NCBI GenBank assembly: GCA_028455995.1
Contig: JABELC010000006.1
Coordinates: forward strand, 1,798,001-1,862,000
DNA length: 64,000 nt
DNA from: Scleromitrula shiraiana
Taxonomy: Eukaryota > Ascomycota > Leotiomycetes > Helotiales > Sclerotiniaceae
Reading direction: 5' to 3'
This document shows, piece by piece, positions 10,857 through 22,885 of the stretch (the first letter of the stretch is position 1; every line of letters begins with the position of its first letter). The notes under the pieces were generated by a model, which did no database searches, was not told where the DNA came from, and saw only the letters and a program-made list of their open reading frames with translations. Both the position numbers and the translations under genes were made by a program.

Positions 10857-11648
10857 TCATCCTTGAACCCAAGGGCGTTCCTTCTCGGTATCATGATGAC
10901 CAAATTTCCCGCAACCATATACGATTTCATTTGGCCAAGAATCGTACTGCTTCATCATGACATCCATCACTAATTGATCCATAAAGTTCTGAACTGTATT
11001 CAAGAAGTCGTCTCTCTGAAGCAGAAACGCATCCGAAACATTGGGACTAGAGATCGAATTTCCCTTTATCTTCCTAACTACAAATTCATCGAGGCCCCGA
11101 AGTTGCCTTCTTAAAGGATGAAGATTCTTCTCCAATACTTTACGAAGTTCTCGTGGGTTTCCTGAATAAGTCTGAAAACATAATAGACTGAATGTAAGTC
11201 CGATTTGAAGACGTCTCAGATGTCCCGTGATGTCCAGATAAGATTTTAGAAATTCTGCAATCTTTTTATGTGAGTAACTGTCGATATGGATCATGAGATC
11301 CACAGTGTGAATATATTGAAAGGCCGGTGGAGGCTGTAAAAAGGTATAACCCATGAATCGTATTCCATAGTTATTTAAAGCTACTCGGTGAGGCAAAAAT
11401 GTATGTAGCTCATTCAATACCTCTCGATATATCGTTCGATTTGTATGAAGTATTGATGGCGAGTACAGTTTGTGTTCTTCAGAATGTGATCTTGGACGAT
11501 TAGGATCCCAAGCTGAAGCCCACTTGAAGTTTTTGTCGATCGCTGGGATGAGATAACGATAGATCAGCAATCGAATATCAAATGGCAAACGTAGAAATGG
11601 TGGAGGGGTTCCGGTATGAGTAGCGGTCAAAGTATTTTCCGACATCAT
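10857..11648 (-). CDS. F-box-like fungal protein of unknown function
   Basis: Single ORF of 263 aa. The N-terminal segment FLRLPFDIRLLIYRYLIP (about 18-35) has the LPxDIRxxIYRYL pattern that opens many fungal F-box-like or 2EXR/DUF7730-type proteins. The rest (repeated short hydrophobic helices, e.g. SILHTNRTIYREVLNELHTF at 65-84) matches the common layout of these expanded Pezizomycotina families. No catalytic motif, membrane helix or signal peptide is visible. Two adjacent ATGs open the frame at 11648 and 11645. If it is a true F-box protein it would recruit a substrate to an SCF ubiquitin ligase, but that is not shown here. Confidence 0.6.
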   Translation of the reverse strand: MMSENTLTATHTGTPPPFLRLPFDIRLLIYRYLIPAIDKNFKWASAWDPNRPRSHSEEHKLYSPSILHTNRTIYREVLNELHTFLPHRVALNNYGIRFMGYTFLQPPPAFQYIHTVDLMIHIDSYSHKKIAEFLKSYLDITGHLRRLQIGLTFSLLCFQTYSGNPRELRKVLEKNLHPLRRQLRGLDEFVVRKIKGNSISSPNVSDAFLLQRDDFLNTVQNFMDQLVMDVMMKQYDSWPNEIVYGCGKFGHHDTEKERPWVQG

Positions 11649-12301
11649 ATTACAATGTATGTGCCGCCAACACTCTCCTTTTTTTTTTCTTGGGGATATT
11701 GAGATACAAAAGAGAAGAAAAGTTTCGAACAGTTTAACTTAGTTATCATATATACTCCTGATGTTTATGCGTGTATGACGACTGACTCGAATTCAAGCTC
11801 CACCCAAATGTAAAATGATGAATTTGGTGGTATGATAAACCAGGAGTGGTCAGATCAGTAAATAAGGTGGAGTCAATAGATATCCATACCGCGATTTTCA
11901 AGCACAGCATCAAATCCGGCAACTCTTCGGACCCTTATTGCCCCCATCTTCACTGGCTTTGGACTGGCTCCATACCGGTAGATGAAGTTGTTTACGATGT
12001 CAATTTCATGGAAATGAAACGATTAGGAATATATCAGGTGATTTGCGCGTGAAAATTCGTATCTACATCCGGCATACGAATTGGGCAAGAAAAGTTCATC
12101 TGATGTCTGACGCCTTTATCAGCCTCTAGGATTCGGAATCCAAGAATCAGTAGGAAAATTGGTTCTAAAGTTGCCCGGTTAGCACCGATTTTCTAGGACC
12201 ACGTTTCAGCAGTGTTTCATCCCAACAAACCACACTGTCATCATCTTGAATGGTGATAATTATATCTTCATTTCCATCCCATTAATGACTCTAATTATCG
12301 C
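11649..12301. promoter_or_regulatory. divergent intergenic region
   Basis: 653 bp between outward-facing starts of the F-box-like and MYND genes. A T-rich tract (about 11682-11692) sits just upstream of the minus-strand gene. A 68-codon ORF at 11846-12052 has no recognisable feature and I do not call it. Confidence 0.4.
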
Positions 12302-13171
12302 ATGAAAACGCAAACAAACATGACTTCCTCTACATTACCCAGCCTCCAAGACTCCGCTACCTTCCTTACATTCTCCACCTCTCCTCTGGCCCCTGATGCG
12401 GAAATCAATGAGCCTCTCCGATTGGCCAATGAGGCATCAACCACCTCAAAAACATACCTTCCCGCTACAATATCAGAAAACATGACACTTTCGACGACTC
12501 CAACATTTATATGTACAGATTCGTCAAATGTATCATTTGCGCTGACAATTATTCTCTCGTCGCCGTTGACACCTGCTCAATTAGAAGGTGCCAATTTGGC
12601 GAGTTCTATCAATGGAAATGAATTTGACATTAAGAAAATGAAGAAGGGGCATATGGTGGTGATACCAAATCCGATAAGACATGGTGTCAAAGTACAGAAG
12701 CAGGGATATATTAGGTGTTTGTGGGAAGATCTTATTGTATAGTTCATCTAGTCTGTTAGGGTGTATACTCGAGAAACTAATCTTAAACAGATCATCCCAA
12801 CATCATTGAACAAGCTTTTAGGGTTGAGTGAAAGGTCTATTCAGGCTCGAAAAGAGAGTCAGAACGGAGTGGTGAAATGTCAAGCATGCGAGAAATCGAG
12901 TAATCAAGAGGAGCTCTCGAGGTGTAAAGGTTGTGGTGAGGCTTGGTATTGTGGGAAGGTATGTGGATACAGGAGATTTTATCGCTTTCCCTGGAATACA
13001 CCATTGAGCTAACGATGCCAATAGGAATGTCAGACGAAAGGATGGAATGAGAAGGGTCACAAGAGTGAATGCAAAGTTTTGAAAGCGGTAAGCAGGTTAG
13101 AACTATAAGATGGGGTGCTCAATCGGATGAAAGTGTTGTTCTAGAATGTGTTTTACGTATGCAAAATGTAG
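12302..13171 (+). CDS. MYND-type zinc-finger protein, four-exon model
   Basis: Exons 12302-12714, 12760-12958, 13025-13087 and 13145-13171 join in phase to 233 aa. The first two ORF segments lie in the same frame but are separated by stops at about 12740-12750, which a 45-bp GT..AG intron removes. The second intron (66 bp, with a CTAAC branch motif) interrupts the zinc finger. Joined exons give CQACEKSS..CKGCGEAWYCGK followed by ECQTKGWNEKGHKSEC, a complete MYND pattern (C-x2-C, C-x2-C, YC-x3-C, H-x3-C). MYND fingers bind zinc and usually mediate protein contacts. Ahead of the finger is a domain of about 195 residues that I do not recognise. If the last intron (57 bp) is not removed, the protein stops at 13108 (231 aa). 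The 45-bp intron is short and is the weakest part of the model. Confidence 0.72.
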
Positions 13172-13563
13172 GATACCCAGCAAAAAATCATAATAAGAAG
13201 TGTCTACGGTAACGACTGTGTATTGGTTTTTTTGAATATTATATAACATGAAATTACAGACACTGAATAAGAATTAACGAATGTGATTCACAGCCTAAAA
13301 GAAATCTCTCTGCTAATCCATAATCCCTCCCCATTTGACTACCCTCCCCTACTTTTCTTATAATTTCTTTTTTTTTTTTCTTTTTTTTTGTCCTTTTTTC
13401 GTTTTGCCATTGTATTCCCTCATCAATGAACAGACTATCAAGAGTCAAAACATAAAACTCATTAAGAAAACAAAGGAAACAGATGCAATTTGAGGCAGTG
13501 CCTTGATACCGAAGTCGTTCTCAATTTGTCTTGTGCAGAAAAATCCGCGGTCCCTCGTCAAGA
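13172..13563. other. convergent 3' intergenic region
   Basis: 392 bp between convergent genes. It holds a T-rich tract (about 13368-13389) and no supported ORF. Confidence 0.5.
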
Positions 13564-14513
13564 TCACCCAAAACTTCCATGAAATTTAGCGATATGCTTC
13601 TTCATGTCCCTTTCTCTCAACCAACCCTTGGACCCAACACGATCACATCCAGGATGTGAGCACTGGAATGATGAAGGATGCTCTCTTTTGATGTGAGTAA
13701 CGAGCAACTTCTTCGTCTCAAATCCTTTCGTACCAACACGATCACATCTCACTTTACCACAGATGTACGCATAGGAGTTGTGTTGACTTAGCATGTGCTC
13801 GGTAAGATCGTCGAGAGATTCCATATAAGTATAACACTTAGCAACTCGGCAATTGAAAGGAGACTTAGAAATTCCACCAATGTATGGGGCTTCGATTTTG
13901 TGATAGTTGTTGATGTGCTGTCGGAGATGATCTTTTCTCTTGAACCCGTTTTCGCCTCGGTATCTTAGGTAAGTCAGTGACATGTTCGTGTGTAGGTAAG
14001 CGATGTGACGATGCTCTATATGAACGGAGGGGAAGCAAGTTACCTACGTGCGACAGTGAGGGCATGGATAGCGAGGTGCATCCTTCTTGTGACATGCTTG
14101 ATGCCGAAGGAGATCACTGATTCTTCCGGCCGCCGAGCCACAATCGGGATATTGACAGATATAAGCAGAATGGCCTCCATAATACCCGTGAGCATCCAAA
14201 TCAGTACGATTATCCAAACTTTCTCCACAGTCCGCGCATTCGTACTTCCCATCGTTATGGAAGATTTTAAGATAATCCTGGGCGTCGTCACACTTGTTCT
14301 TGAAAGTACATTCTGGCATTGGGCAATGGAATGCTAAGTGATCGCTCTCTCTGCAATGTCTTCTCAAATCTATAAGATTTCGGAATTTGAGTCCGCAATC
14401 TGGGCACTCTAGAGGGAGATGGTTAAGTGCTTTGCTTCGAGTACAAAATATAGCCGGATCTTTGAAATAAAGAGTAGACTCCAAGAATGGTCAAACCAAT
14501 TATTACCGTCCAT
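13564..14513 (-). CDS. C2H2 zinc-finger protein with eight fingers
   Basis: Core exons on the minus strand are 14459-14048 and 13963-13564, joined across an 84-bp intron with a CTGAC branch motif. The junction restores a finger reading CPHCRTYRGENGFKRKDHL. Eight C2H2-type units can be read in succession, several with a C-x4-C first pair (e.g. CSHPGC, CQYPDC) and H-x4/5-H ends, so nearly the whole protein is zinc fingers. Upstream, the frame is closed by a stop near 14493. A 47-bp intron (14506-14460) would join a tiny 7-nt coding exon from an ATG at 14513 (Met-Asp-) in phase, giving 272 aa. An alternative is that the open frame continues further upstream through more exons to about 14613. The family appears often in Leotiomycetes and Sordariomycetes. 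DNA binding is likely, targets unknown. Confidence 0.7.
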
Positions 14514-15211
14514 GAATACAAAATTATAGGAAGCATACAAATCATTGTTGAAAAGATATTGATACTTTCCTCGCTGTTGCCTTCCCTCCCTCTCGGTCCA
14601 TGGAAAACTGTAATTATGTGAAATTAAAAATCAGACAACTTGATAATAAGGAAAAAATATCAAGTTCATACCAAAGTCGTTCTCCCAGAAATTACTATAA
14701 AACCATTGATAGCAAATCGTCGAGTCATAATTGCACAGCGGGCTGATGATGCATATGCACAGTCGACTTCACACAGTCCTCTCCCCAAACAAATGTTATT
14801 TGACGGGGCTGATCAAGAATTGGAATAAGGCAGATGTGTACCGTGCAACGAAAATCACATCAGCTCTCAATATCATTTTTCACCTGCGAAATAAGGCAGA
14901 CGAGGCAAGGCTGGCTCATACGAGAACTCCGAACTTACAGAGTAAAGCAGTTTCATTCTACTCATCACACCCGCCAAATGATATTTGTCAGAGGAAAATA
15001 GTAATGACGAACACTTATCTGATAAACCTTCCTTAAACCATTCTGACATCGGGAGTACTATAATTACATTATCCATAACCATCCCAAAGATTCCGTATCA
15101 GTCATCTAATCATACAAAGCCTCAAACAAAAACCATAACCCCATCGCCAACGCTATATCCGAAGCCTTCCAGAAACTATTTTTTGATTTTCACAACCCCC
15201 CCCCGCTTAAC
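14514..15211. other. intergenic region, C2H2 gene upstream to WDR59 gene 3' end
   Basis: 698 bp. It may contain unrecognised upstream exons of the zinc-finger gene: splice-like sites read on the minus strand at about 14670 (GTATGA) and 14613 (ACAG). It also holds the 3' UTR of the large gene on the right. No other feature is visible. Confidence 0.4.
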
Positions 15212-18200
15212 TTAAGCCAAAAACGAAAAAGTATCATCCTTCCTAGAACCACTCTGTCTCTTCTTCCCAGGCAATCCCCACTCCCCAGCCTTAACCTGCT
15301 CAACCCTCTTAGTCAACGTAGAATGCGGTTTCCCCAGTCCCCCCGAAAACGCCGGAATATTCACATTTTCCCATTCCCCTTTCTCTTCTATTTCCCACTC
15401 ATCATCTTCTTCTTTATCTGGTACTTCTTTATTCCTCTCTAGCGCTCGCATGAATTCTATTAGTACTTCGAAACTTTCGATTAGGCCCATGCTAGCTTTT
15501 TCTCCGCAGTCGCAGTCACAGCCTCCGGGACAATCTGTGTTGCCGGTGGCTTGGTATTCGATTAAACAGTGCTGGTGTGTGGCACATCCACATGATAGGC
15601 AGGGCAGGAAGACTGAACTGATGGGTTCGGTGCAGATTGTACAGCGTAGCTGGCGTTGAGTTGTCTTGCATCGATCGCAACGACCTGTAGCACCTCCAGC
15701 AGAGCCTGTAGGTAAAGGATCCAAACGCGCTTCATGTTTGAGACAGTAGCCTGTAATATCGAGACCTTGGTTATTTGTTTGATACTGTTGGTGATCTTGC
15801 TTGCCAAGGATTATTTGAGATGGAGGGGATTGGCCGTGTGTTATGGTGTGACTATCGTTGGACATTATTGACGGCGCAAAGGATTTATTGTCAGGCACCT
15901 CCAGTTCTGTACTTTGTTCTCTTATTAGTCCATTGTACTTAAGAATCTCCAGTCTCGCCAATGGGAGACCCCAGCAGTATAGGAGCTCCGCATATGTTCT
16001 GCGATAGTTTGCATAGAGGCTAGCATGGCTGTTATCTAACAATGATGTTCCCATGCATCCCTCATCGTCAAAAGCATTCTGATTTTCCATTGTCAAGTTA
16101 ATTCCAATGCAGACACTGGGTTTTGGATCATCCGCTGTCTTTTCATCGTCAGAGAGAGCAATCTGTTCTTGGGTACCTTGCTCCTTTACGCTACCAAGGA
16201 CCGTTGTGTTTCCCCAAGTGATAGCAGTAGGAGCCAGGCTCAGCACGTGGTCAACGGGACTAGGGCGCTTTCGACTTGGTGGTGGATTTGGCGGTGATGA
16301 CGAAGCGGTGTTAGTAAATGGGCGTGCGAAGCTTGCTGCAAAGGTTGACGCGAGTCCTGAATTGGCACGTCGAAATGTCCTAGGATTTTCGGGTGAGGTC
16401 GACAGGCTCTGAGTGTGTTGAGGAAGATGTTCTGAGCTACCCCTGTTTGATCTTAGAGGTGGGGTTTCTCCGCAAGAGTATGATGCCGAAGCAGGATCAC
16501 TTCCCCAAGCTCCAGTTGAAGAACCCATAGATCCATAAACCCCTGAAGGTGTGTTGGAAATCTTCGGGGTTGAGATAACGGAATTGATAGGAGTCTTCTG
16601 ATACATGCTCCATGCTGCACTGTTATTGGGAAAATAATCAACAGAAAAGGCAGGAGTTTTCATTGAGAGTGGTGTTTGCGGTTGACTAGTACCGATGTCG
16701 GCAAGTGAAGGTGCATCTGGTGTGAGGGGTTCACTGAAAACACAAGACAGCATAGCTAGCATTTGAATATCACAGATTTCTTCAAAATGAGCAAAGAGAT
16801 CTCCAATCAACTGCTTAGCAAGAGGACTGCTACCCCATTTGACTCTCCCGGAGAGGCTACCCCGTCTAGTGCGTCTATCGTGAGAAACATCAATACCACT
16901 ATCTGAGGCGCTATCGCTACGATATCTTTTTGCCATGTTTTTTGCTATCACAAGGATGGGTTCACGGCGATGAGTCTGATCCAAAACCTCGAGAGGAACA
17001 TCATTGTGCAGCAGCATGGCAGCGTATCTCCAAACATCAGCCAGCTTACTATCTCCATGCTTTTCAGCTACCTTTGCGTTCTGTTCGCATAACACCGGGC
17101 CATCACCAAATATGGCATATTCTTCAGCCAAATAGATCTTTGCAGGGATAAGATCATTCACATCGTGTAAAGATAGAATATTCTTTGGCTTCATGGAGCG
17201 TGATCTACTCAAACCAGTCCCAGTGGCCGTGCCAGTTCCTGTACCTGTACCTGTACCTGTACCCGTTCCTGTACCACTGGACCTCTGGGATAATATAGTT
17301 GGTGATCCTCTAAGATGAAAACGACGATTCGAGCGACGCCAATACTCCGCCATTGGTGGAAACTGCGTACTAACACGGAAATGGGAAGAGTCGCTATCGC
17401 TACTGTTCGATGAATCGTAATCTTCGGATAATTCGGACTCAGCTTTACTATCCTCAGTCATTGAAGTTGTTTTCATGCGTGGTTGAGGTGAGTTATTGTT
17501 ATATAGCCGTCCGAATGTCTCAAAAACCGGTTCCCCTCTTGATCTTGCATTTCGAGTATCACTGATTTTCTCAAGAAGAGATTGCACTTTATCTTTAGGC
17601 GGGAAGAAGCAAACTAGCTTGCCATTCATTGCAAACCGAGCACCGCATAACCTTGGCAACGGCACATTGATATTGCGGGGAATATTTATTAATGTTTCTG
17701 CCATTGCACTAGAATCAAGCTCTTGAGACATCATTGCGGAAGCACCTGTAGGGATATCACTATCTTCATCATCGCTAGAACTTTCATCGGCTAAGCCATC
17801 TAGATCGTCATCGTCTAGGTCATCAATATCTTGATAGAATATGGTACTTGTCTCAAGATCAACTTCTCCGAGTAGATAACATAGCACTGCTTCAAGACAA
17901 CCTTGCTTTCGGCTTACGAAACCTGCGGCAATTTGTTGAACTTCTCTTCTGAGCTTGTTGTAGGTTTCTTCTGGCATGAGTGATGTTTTTCCAAGCAGGA
18001 ATGATGGTGCTTTACTTTCGGGGTACTGGTCTGGGAAAGAAATTGTTGCTTTAATATAAATGGCGCTTCCATTTTCGCCCCATGGTCCATTCATTGAAAC
18101 TATAACGGTCCTTTTGTCCATGTTCACATTATCGAAAGTGATCTTTGGAAGCTGACCATTGATGCGTATAATCTCGTCATGTAAACTTTCCGGTTCATCC

Positions 18201-19719
18201 CAATCGCCATCCTCTTCAAATTCCGGAGTGAGCAATGATAGCCTTCGTGAGGGGGATGGTTTTTGACGCAGAGATCCATTTTCATGCTTATTAAATTTTA
18301 TACCACTCATCCAACCAATTTGTGATTGATTTTGATCTTCCTGCTTCGTAGATTTATCCTTGCTTTTCATAGCAGGTGCTCGAATTGTAGGATATGTACG
18401 ACCTGAATGAGGCAAAGACATTTTCTTCATCCCAGCACTTAAAGCACTGGCTTTGAACCCCGAGCTATTAGGTCGAGGACCTGTAATTGTAGCGGACTTC
18501 TTATCACTTGCGGCATTCTCAACTGTACGGAACGTCTTGTAAGTCGCGCCTTTGCGTGTGAGATTGAACTTTCCATGGACTTGCTTCCCCTTGATATATC
18601 CAACACGTTCCAGTGTCTCGGGATCGACACGTTGCATTCGCAATTGGTTGTCTTCTCCCCAGGAGACCAGCTGAAACTCCCGATTATCTGCGCCATCATC
18701 TGTTATATTTCCACGACTTCTCCAAAGGAATTCTTTCACCTTGGAATTGCCATGTCCTCGGAACGTCTCGACGGCTTCAGTAGTAGAACTATATGAATTG
18801 TCGCCAGTAAGTCGTCTATCATAGAGGTGGAGATTTCCAGGAGTATCTTGAGGCATGGCCAACACTCCCCATCCAAAAGGCGTATGCCGGGCTCTCCATA
18901 CAGGAAATCCCGTTCGTATAATTCGCTCAGGTTCATCCGATTCATTTTCGTAATCCCAAAATTTGATACTTTTATCCAAAGAGCAAGTAGCAAGACTAGA
19001 GGCACGAGTGCGGTTCCAATCAACGCCATAAATCTTAGATTGATGTGCATTTATAGACCTTAGTGGTACAGCGCCTTTTCTATCATCCCATATTCGTAGC
19101 CATCTATCATGAGACGATGCCACTATGTGTGGATCCTGACGACTGTATTTGACTTGAGTAGCACCTGCGAACCAATCACAGAAGGTCAGAACGGGTTGTC
19201 TTGGCCTGCGCAAATCCCAGCAATGGACGTAGCCATCAACCGCACATGTCGCAAGAGCATCCGGGTGATGCGCCGAGAAATTTATATCTGTAATTGCCCT
19301 CGTGTGACCATGAAGAGTATGTTCAATTGCGCCATGAGATGCATCCTCCTGCATATTCAGATTCCATACGAGTGCCTTCTGGTTGGCTGTGCTAACAACC
19401 CAGTAATCACGAACCGCGAACGGTGACCATTGAACATCTGCCACAAGCCAAGGAAGGCCATGTCGAAGATGGCGCGGGGGATTTAGTGGGGAGTCGAGAT
19501 CGATTATGTCGAGACCATCGGTTCTGAAGCATACAAGGTCAGCCAGTGTTGTGAGAATACCCTAAAGATCACATACGATGCCAGAGCAACATCTCGTCCA
19601 GAAGGAGAGATGGATGCAGAACCAACTTTTCTGTCGACATGTATAGACACATCCGCATCGAATGTCGTACTATCAAATGCGGACCTGATAGTCTTCCCCT
19701 TCCTCGACTCTTCCATCAT
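15212..19719 (-). CDS. MTC5: WDR59/Mtc5-type subunit of the SEA (GATOR2-like) complex
   Basis: Two exons, 19719-19577 and 19523-15212, with a 53-bp phase-2 intron, give 1484 aa. The splice creates SPSGRDVALAS joined to TDGLDIIDLDSP and then HGLPWLVADVQWSPF, an ordered start of a beta-propeller. WD40 repeats follow to about residue 380 (e.g. LHGHTRAITDINFS, SLDKSIKFWDY). An RWD domain lies at about 495-605 (from EIIRINGQLPKITF to LEAVLCYLLGE). Near the C-terminus, about 1315-1400, is a Cys/His-rich RING-like zinc module (CDRCKTTQRQLRCTIC, then CLSCGCATHQHC). WD40-RWD-RING in this order is the signature of WDR59 and yeast Mtc5/Sea3, a vacuole-membrane complex that regulates TORC1 through amino-acid sensing. 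Long low-complexity linkers, including a Gly-Thr dipeptide run, make it larger than the yeast protein. Domain order is clear; function is from the family. Confidence 0.88.
17221..17275. repeat. in-frame hexanucleotide tandem in the WDR59 homologue
   Basis: Imperfect repeats of CTGTAC/CCTGTA on the plus strand encode alternating Gly-Thr (about nine pairs, one Ala interruption) in a disordered linker of the minus-strand protein. A likely length polymorphism. Confidence 0.85.
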
Positions 19720-20526
19720 TGTAGAACCTATCGTTTTCGCATTCTTGGGGTATCAGAATCACTTTTTGCACAATAGCTCAGGCCTAGTTGATGTTAATGC
19801 TTGAATTGCGCAGATGTGACCAAAGCCATCTGAACGGGCTACATTCAGTCTACAATTTTGAGTGAGGTACAAAAGATAGAGATTAAGCTGCAAGATCAAG
19901 AATCCTCAAGGTTCCTCACTACATATAATAGTGGAAATCAATATAGCTATTTCTAAGCTACCACTAGATCCACGGGTACTATTAACAATAATGTTTGTGT
20001 AGTACTAAATGAGCTTAGCCTATAGATTTCATAGAGACGGGAGTTGCCGCAATGATTTTGATAACCGCTTACATAAGCTTCGGTGTCGAAAGTGTCTTGT
20101 CTGTTATATTGGGATGGAATTAATCATTAGCAATAATGGTTTACTAGCAAATATATTTGGTAAAAGAGTTCCAAAGAACCTTCTTGAATGAATTTGTTTA
20201 TACAATTGTAACGGTGAATCTATATGAGAAACTTTGAACTTCTTTCCTTCCTTCGAAACAAACAATCTCGAAAACAAGCCCAAGAAAAAAATACCCCACT
20301 ACACCTACAGACACGCAACTGGCTGATAGGTAACAATAACTTTTTCCTTATCAAGGACGTGCGAGGTCTCTACTACAACTGCAGCTCGAAGTTATTCAGC
20401 TAATTAACATTCATTAGATTACCGTCGAGCTCTGAACTCGAGAAACCACTCCGTTATTCAACGAGAACGAACTCGATCACTTCCCCTCGATTTGGAAAAG
20501 GCAACGCGACAGCCTTACCTTTCATC
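19720..20526. promoter_or_regulatory. divergent intergenic region between WDR59 and UBC13 homologues
   Basis: 807 bp between outward-facing starts. The right part (about 20240-20526) likely contains the 5' UTR of the E2 gene. No supported ORF; a 60-codon ORF at 20009-20191 has no recognisable feature. Confidence 0.4.
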
Positions 20527-21158
20527 ATGGCCGCATTACCAAAGCGGATTATCAAGGAAACGGAGAGGTTGATGGCAGAACCGTTAGTATAAGTCCCTCC
20601 ACTCTCTCAGCAAGGTAGGACTGATAGAATGAAGTGTTCCAGGTATTAGCGCAGTGCCCCATGAGGATAATCTAAGATATTTTGATGTCTCAATACACGG
20701 CCCTTCTTCGTCCCCGTATGAAGGTTTGTCGACAACATCCTTCTGCCAACCCCAGCAAATCTAATATTTGTACATAGGAGGCATTTTTAAGTTGGAACTG
20801 TTTCTACCTGATGACTATCCGATGACTCCACCCAAGATTCGCTTTCTTACCAAAATCTACCATCCCAATATTGACAAGCTTGGTCGAATCTGTTTGGATG
20901 TGTTGAAGAGTATGTGGATGCACTCCTTACCTTCTCCATATAATCTTGTCCCTGTACAGGAAGCTAATAAGAGTTTGCATAGGTAATTGGTCTCCAGCCC
21001 TCCAAATCAGAACTATCCTCCTATCGATCCAGGCTCTCCTCGGTGCTCCAAACCCAGACGACCCTCTTGCGCCAGATGTGGCCAAAAGATGGAAGGAAGA
21101 TGAACCAGCGGCGATTGCAACAGCTAGGGAATGGACTCGAACTCATGCTATGACTTAA
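20527..21158 (+). CDS. UBC13: ubiquitin-conjugating enzyme E2, Ubc13 type, four exons
   Basis: Exons 20527-20582, 20635-20723, 20778-20909 and 20983-21158 join in phase to exactly 150 aa. Introns are 52, 54 and 73 bp. The E2 fold landmarks are present: PYEGGIFKLELFLP, DDYPMTPPKIRF, the HPN motif at 77-79, and active-site Cys87 in GRICLDVLK followed by NWSPALQIRT. The position of Cys87, the AEPVPGISA start and the APNPDDPLA segment match Ubc13, which works with an Mms2-type UEV partner to build Lys63-linked ubiquitin chains in DNA-damage tolerance and endocytosis. Intron 1 must use the AG at 20633-20634. The next AG, eight bases downstream (20641-20642), would shift the frame. Identification is secure; the partner gene is not in this window. 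Confidence 0.93.
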
Positions 21159-22885
21159 AGTGGGTATCTCACCGCGATAAGTAGATAACGACGTGGACGA
21201 AGACGTATGAAGATTATGGTTTTACGAAAGAATTGCGACATTTTCATCGATATGGGATACTTATATGCACCTGCATGGGAGAGTGAAAATGGCACTAGAA
21301 TAAATGTTGGAAGCGTTCGGTGGTAGAGAGGAACAATCTGGAGTCCAGAACGTTGTAAAATCATTTTGGTTCATCAGCGCTATCGATTGATATTATATTA
21401 AACAAAAAAAATGCAAGAATTGTCATTCTTGCCCAATACCTTCTTCTCTCCTCTTTTCTTCTCTCCTCTTCATCATAAGATAGATTTGAAGTTTACCTTG
21501 CTCGTCAGCGGCAGAAGGCTAACGCGGGCAGGAAGAGAACATATTGATCGTCGACCCAGGCAGGATCAGTCCCAAGACGTTCTAGACCTGTGCGGTCTGG
21601 CTTTACTGTTAAAAATCACTAAAAGTAACAGAGAATATGCTCGTAAGTATGACTGATCAGAAGGGACCGAGGTTATGGTACACTAAATATGATAGATCAA
21701 GCCCGTTAAAGTCGTTTGTGGCTGTAATGTATGTGAAAATAAAATGTAACCACCTAGCCAATAAACTGCATAACAGTTGAACGGTTCGGAGGAACTGCCT
21801 TAATGATCACGAGTCTTGTAGTTATCAGCATATTTCTCATATTATATTTCTCATAGAAATTCTCGGCGGTGAGTTGGGAAAAATGATTTGGCATCGGCAT
21901 CTATGATCTTGCTTTAAGCTCAGCTAAGAAGAAACAAGATTATCCGTTCTTCACCTAAAAGTTTTAGTACCATTCAAAGTTTATACTATAATGGATCCCT
22001 CGGTCTCCGAGATGCTATTAACAATATATCAAACTCAAATTCATAGATTTAAGCAGCACTACTGGTATGTAAGCACTCTTAGGTCTTGTAACTCGAGTAT
22101 GAGAGGTAATCTATCAAATCCTAAGTTTCATGTAGACAATTTGAAGACTTATCATCATTTCATTCAGTCCACGTTACTTTGTGTTAAACTTACCTGGTTA
22201 CCAAAATTCCGAATTTGTATTTCGCTGTTGAGTGTATTAAATACAATGTACTTACTAAGATTTCGTAGATCCCCCACCCTCAGATATCAAATGCTGGCAA
22301 CGTCTCAATAGTTGTAATGTCTGTGTGCATTTAAGCAATCATGGCCTAATTCATCTCTAAATACACTAAATCTAGATCTACATTTACATCCTTACAACGA
22401 GAATATCTCACCCTGCGCAAGATACAAAAACAACATTAAAGTATGGCAAGTTGAGATGCGTTTCAACCCGCATAAATCTTATCAAAATATTAGAAGATGC
22501 TTCACACTTTCTTGGTCACTGGTAGATAGATAACTACGAAACATTTTACGAAATTGTTTCGTTCCAGCTTAAGTTTACGGTCATCCATCCAATTTAGCGC
22601 AAAAACAGACCCATGGCGCCCACTTGCCCCGCGTACTCCAGACCGAGGAATTTCTGGGGAACCCTGCACATGGACTTCGCACCATATATGGCGTTTTTTC
22701 TCCGAGGCTAACTTTGGAGTGGCTTTTTGAATGCATTCAAGTTACCAAATATCTTGGGAGGCTTGAGACCTAAGGCTGGAAAGTATTGAAAAATTCCAAC
22801 ACAATGGTCCAGCTACACCAAAACGGAAACTTGTTGGAGTCTGTAGCAACACAACATTGAAAATGCTTATTATATACTCGCATTA
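21159..22885. other. transition zone without a confident gene
   Basis: 1.7 kb between the last conserved gene and the AT-rich block. Short ORFs at 21411-21656 (81 aa) and 21991-22311 (106 aa) lack any recognisable motif. A GC-richer patch at about 22600-22720 has no ORF. The interval holds the 3' UTR of UBC13. Its other content is unexplained. Confidence 0.5.

Noticed and set aside
10179..10866. Cluster of 63-94-codon ORFs on both strands
   Set aside because: They overlap each other in conflicting frames and show no motif, signal peptide or conserved composition.
21991..22311. 106-codon ORF starting MDPSVSEM
   Set aside because: No recognisable domain and no splice partner. It lies in the decayed transition zone. 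Possible but not supportable.
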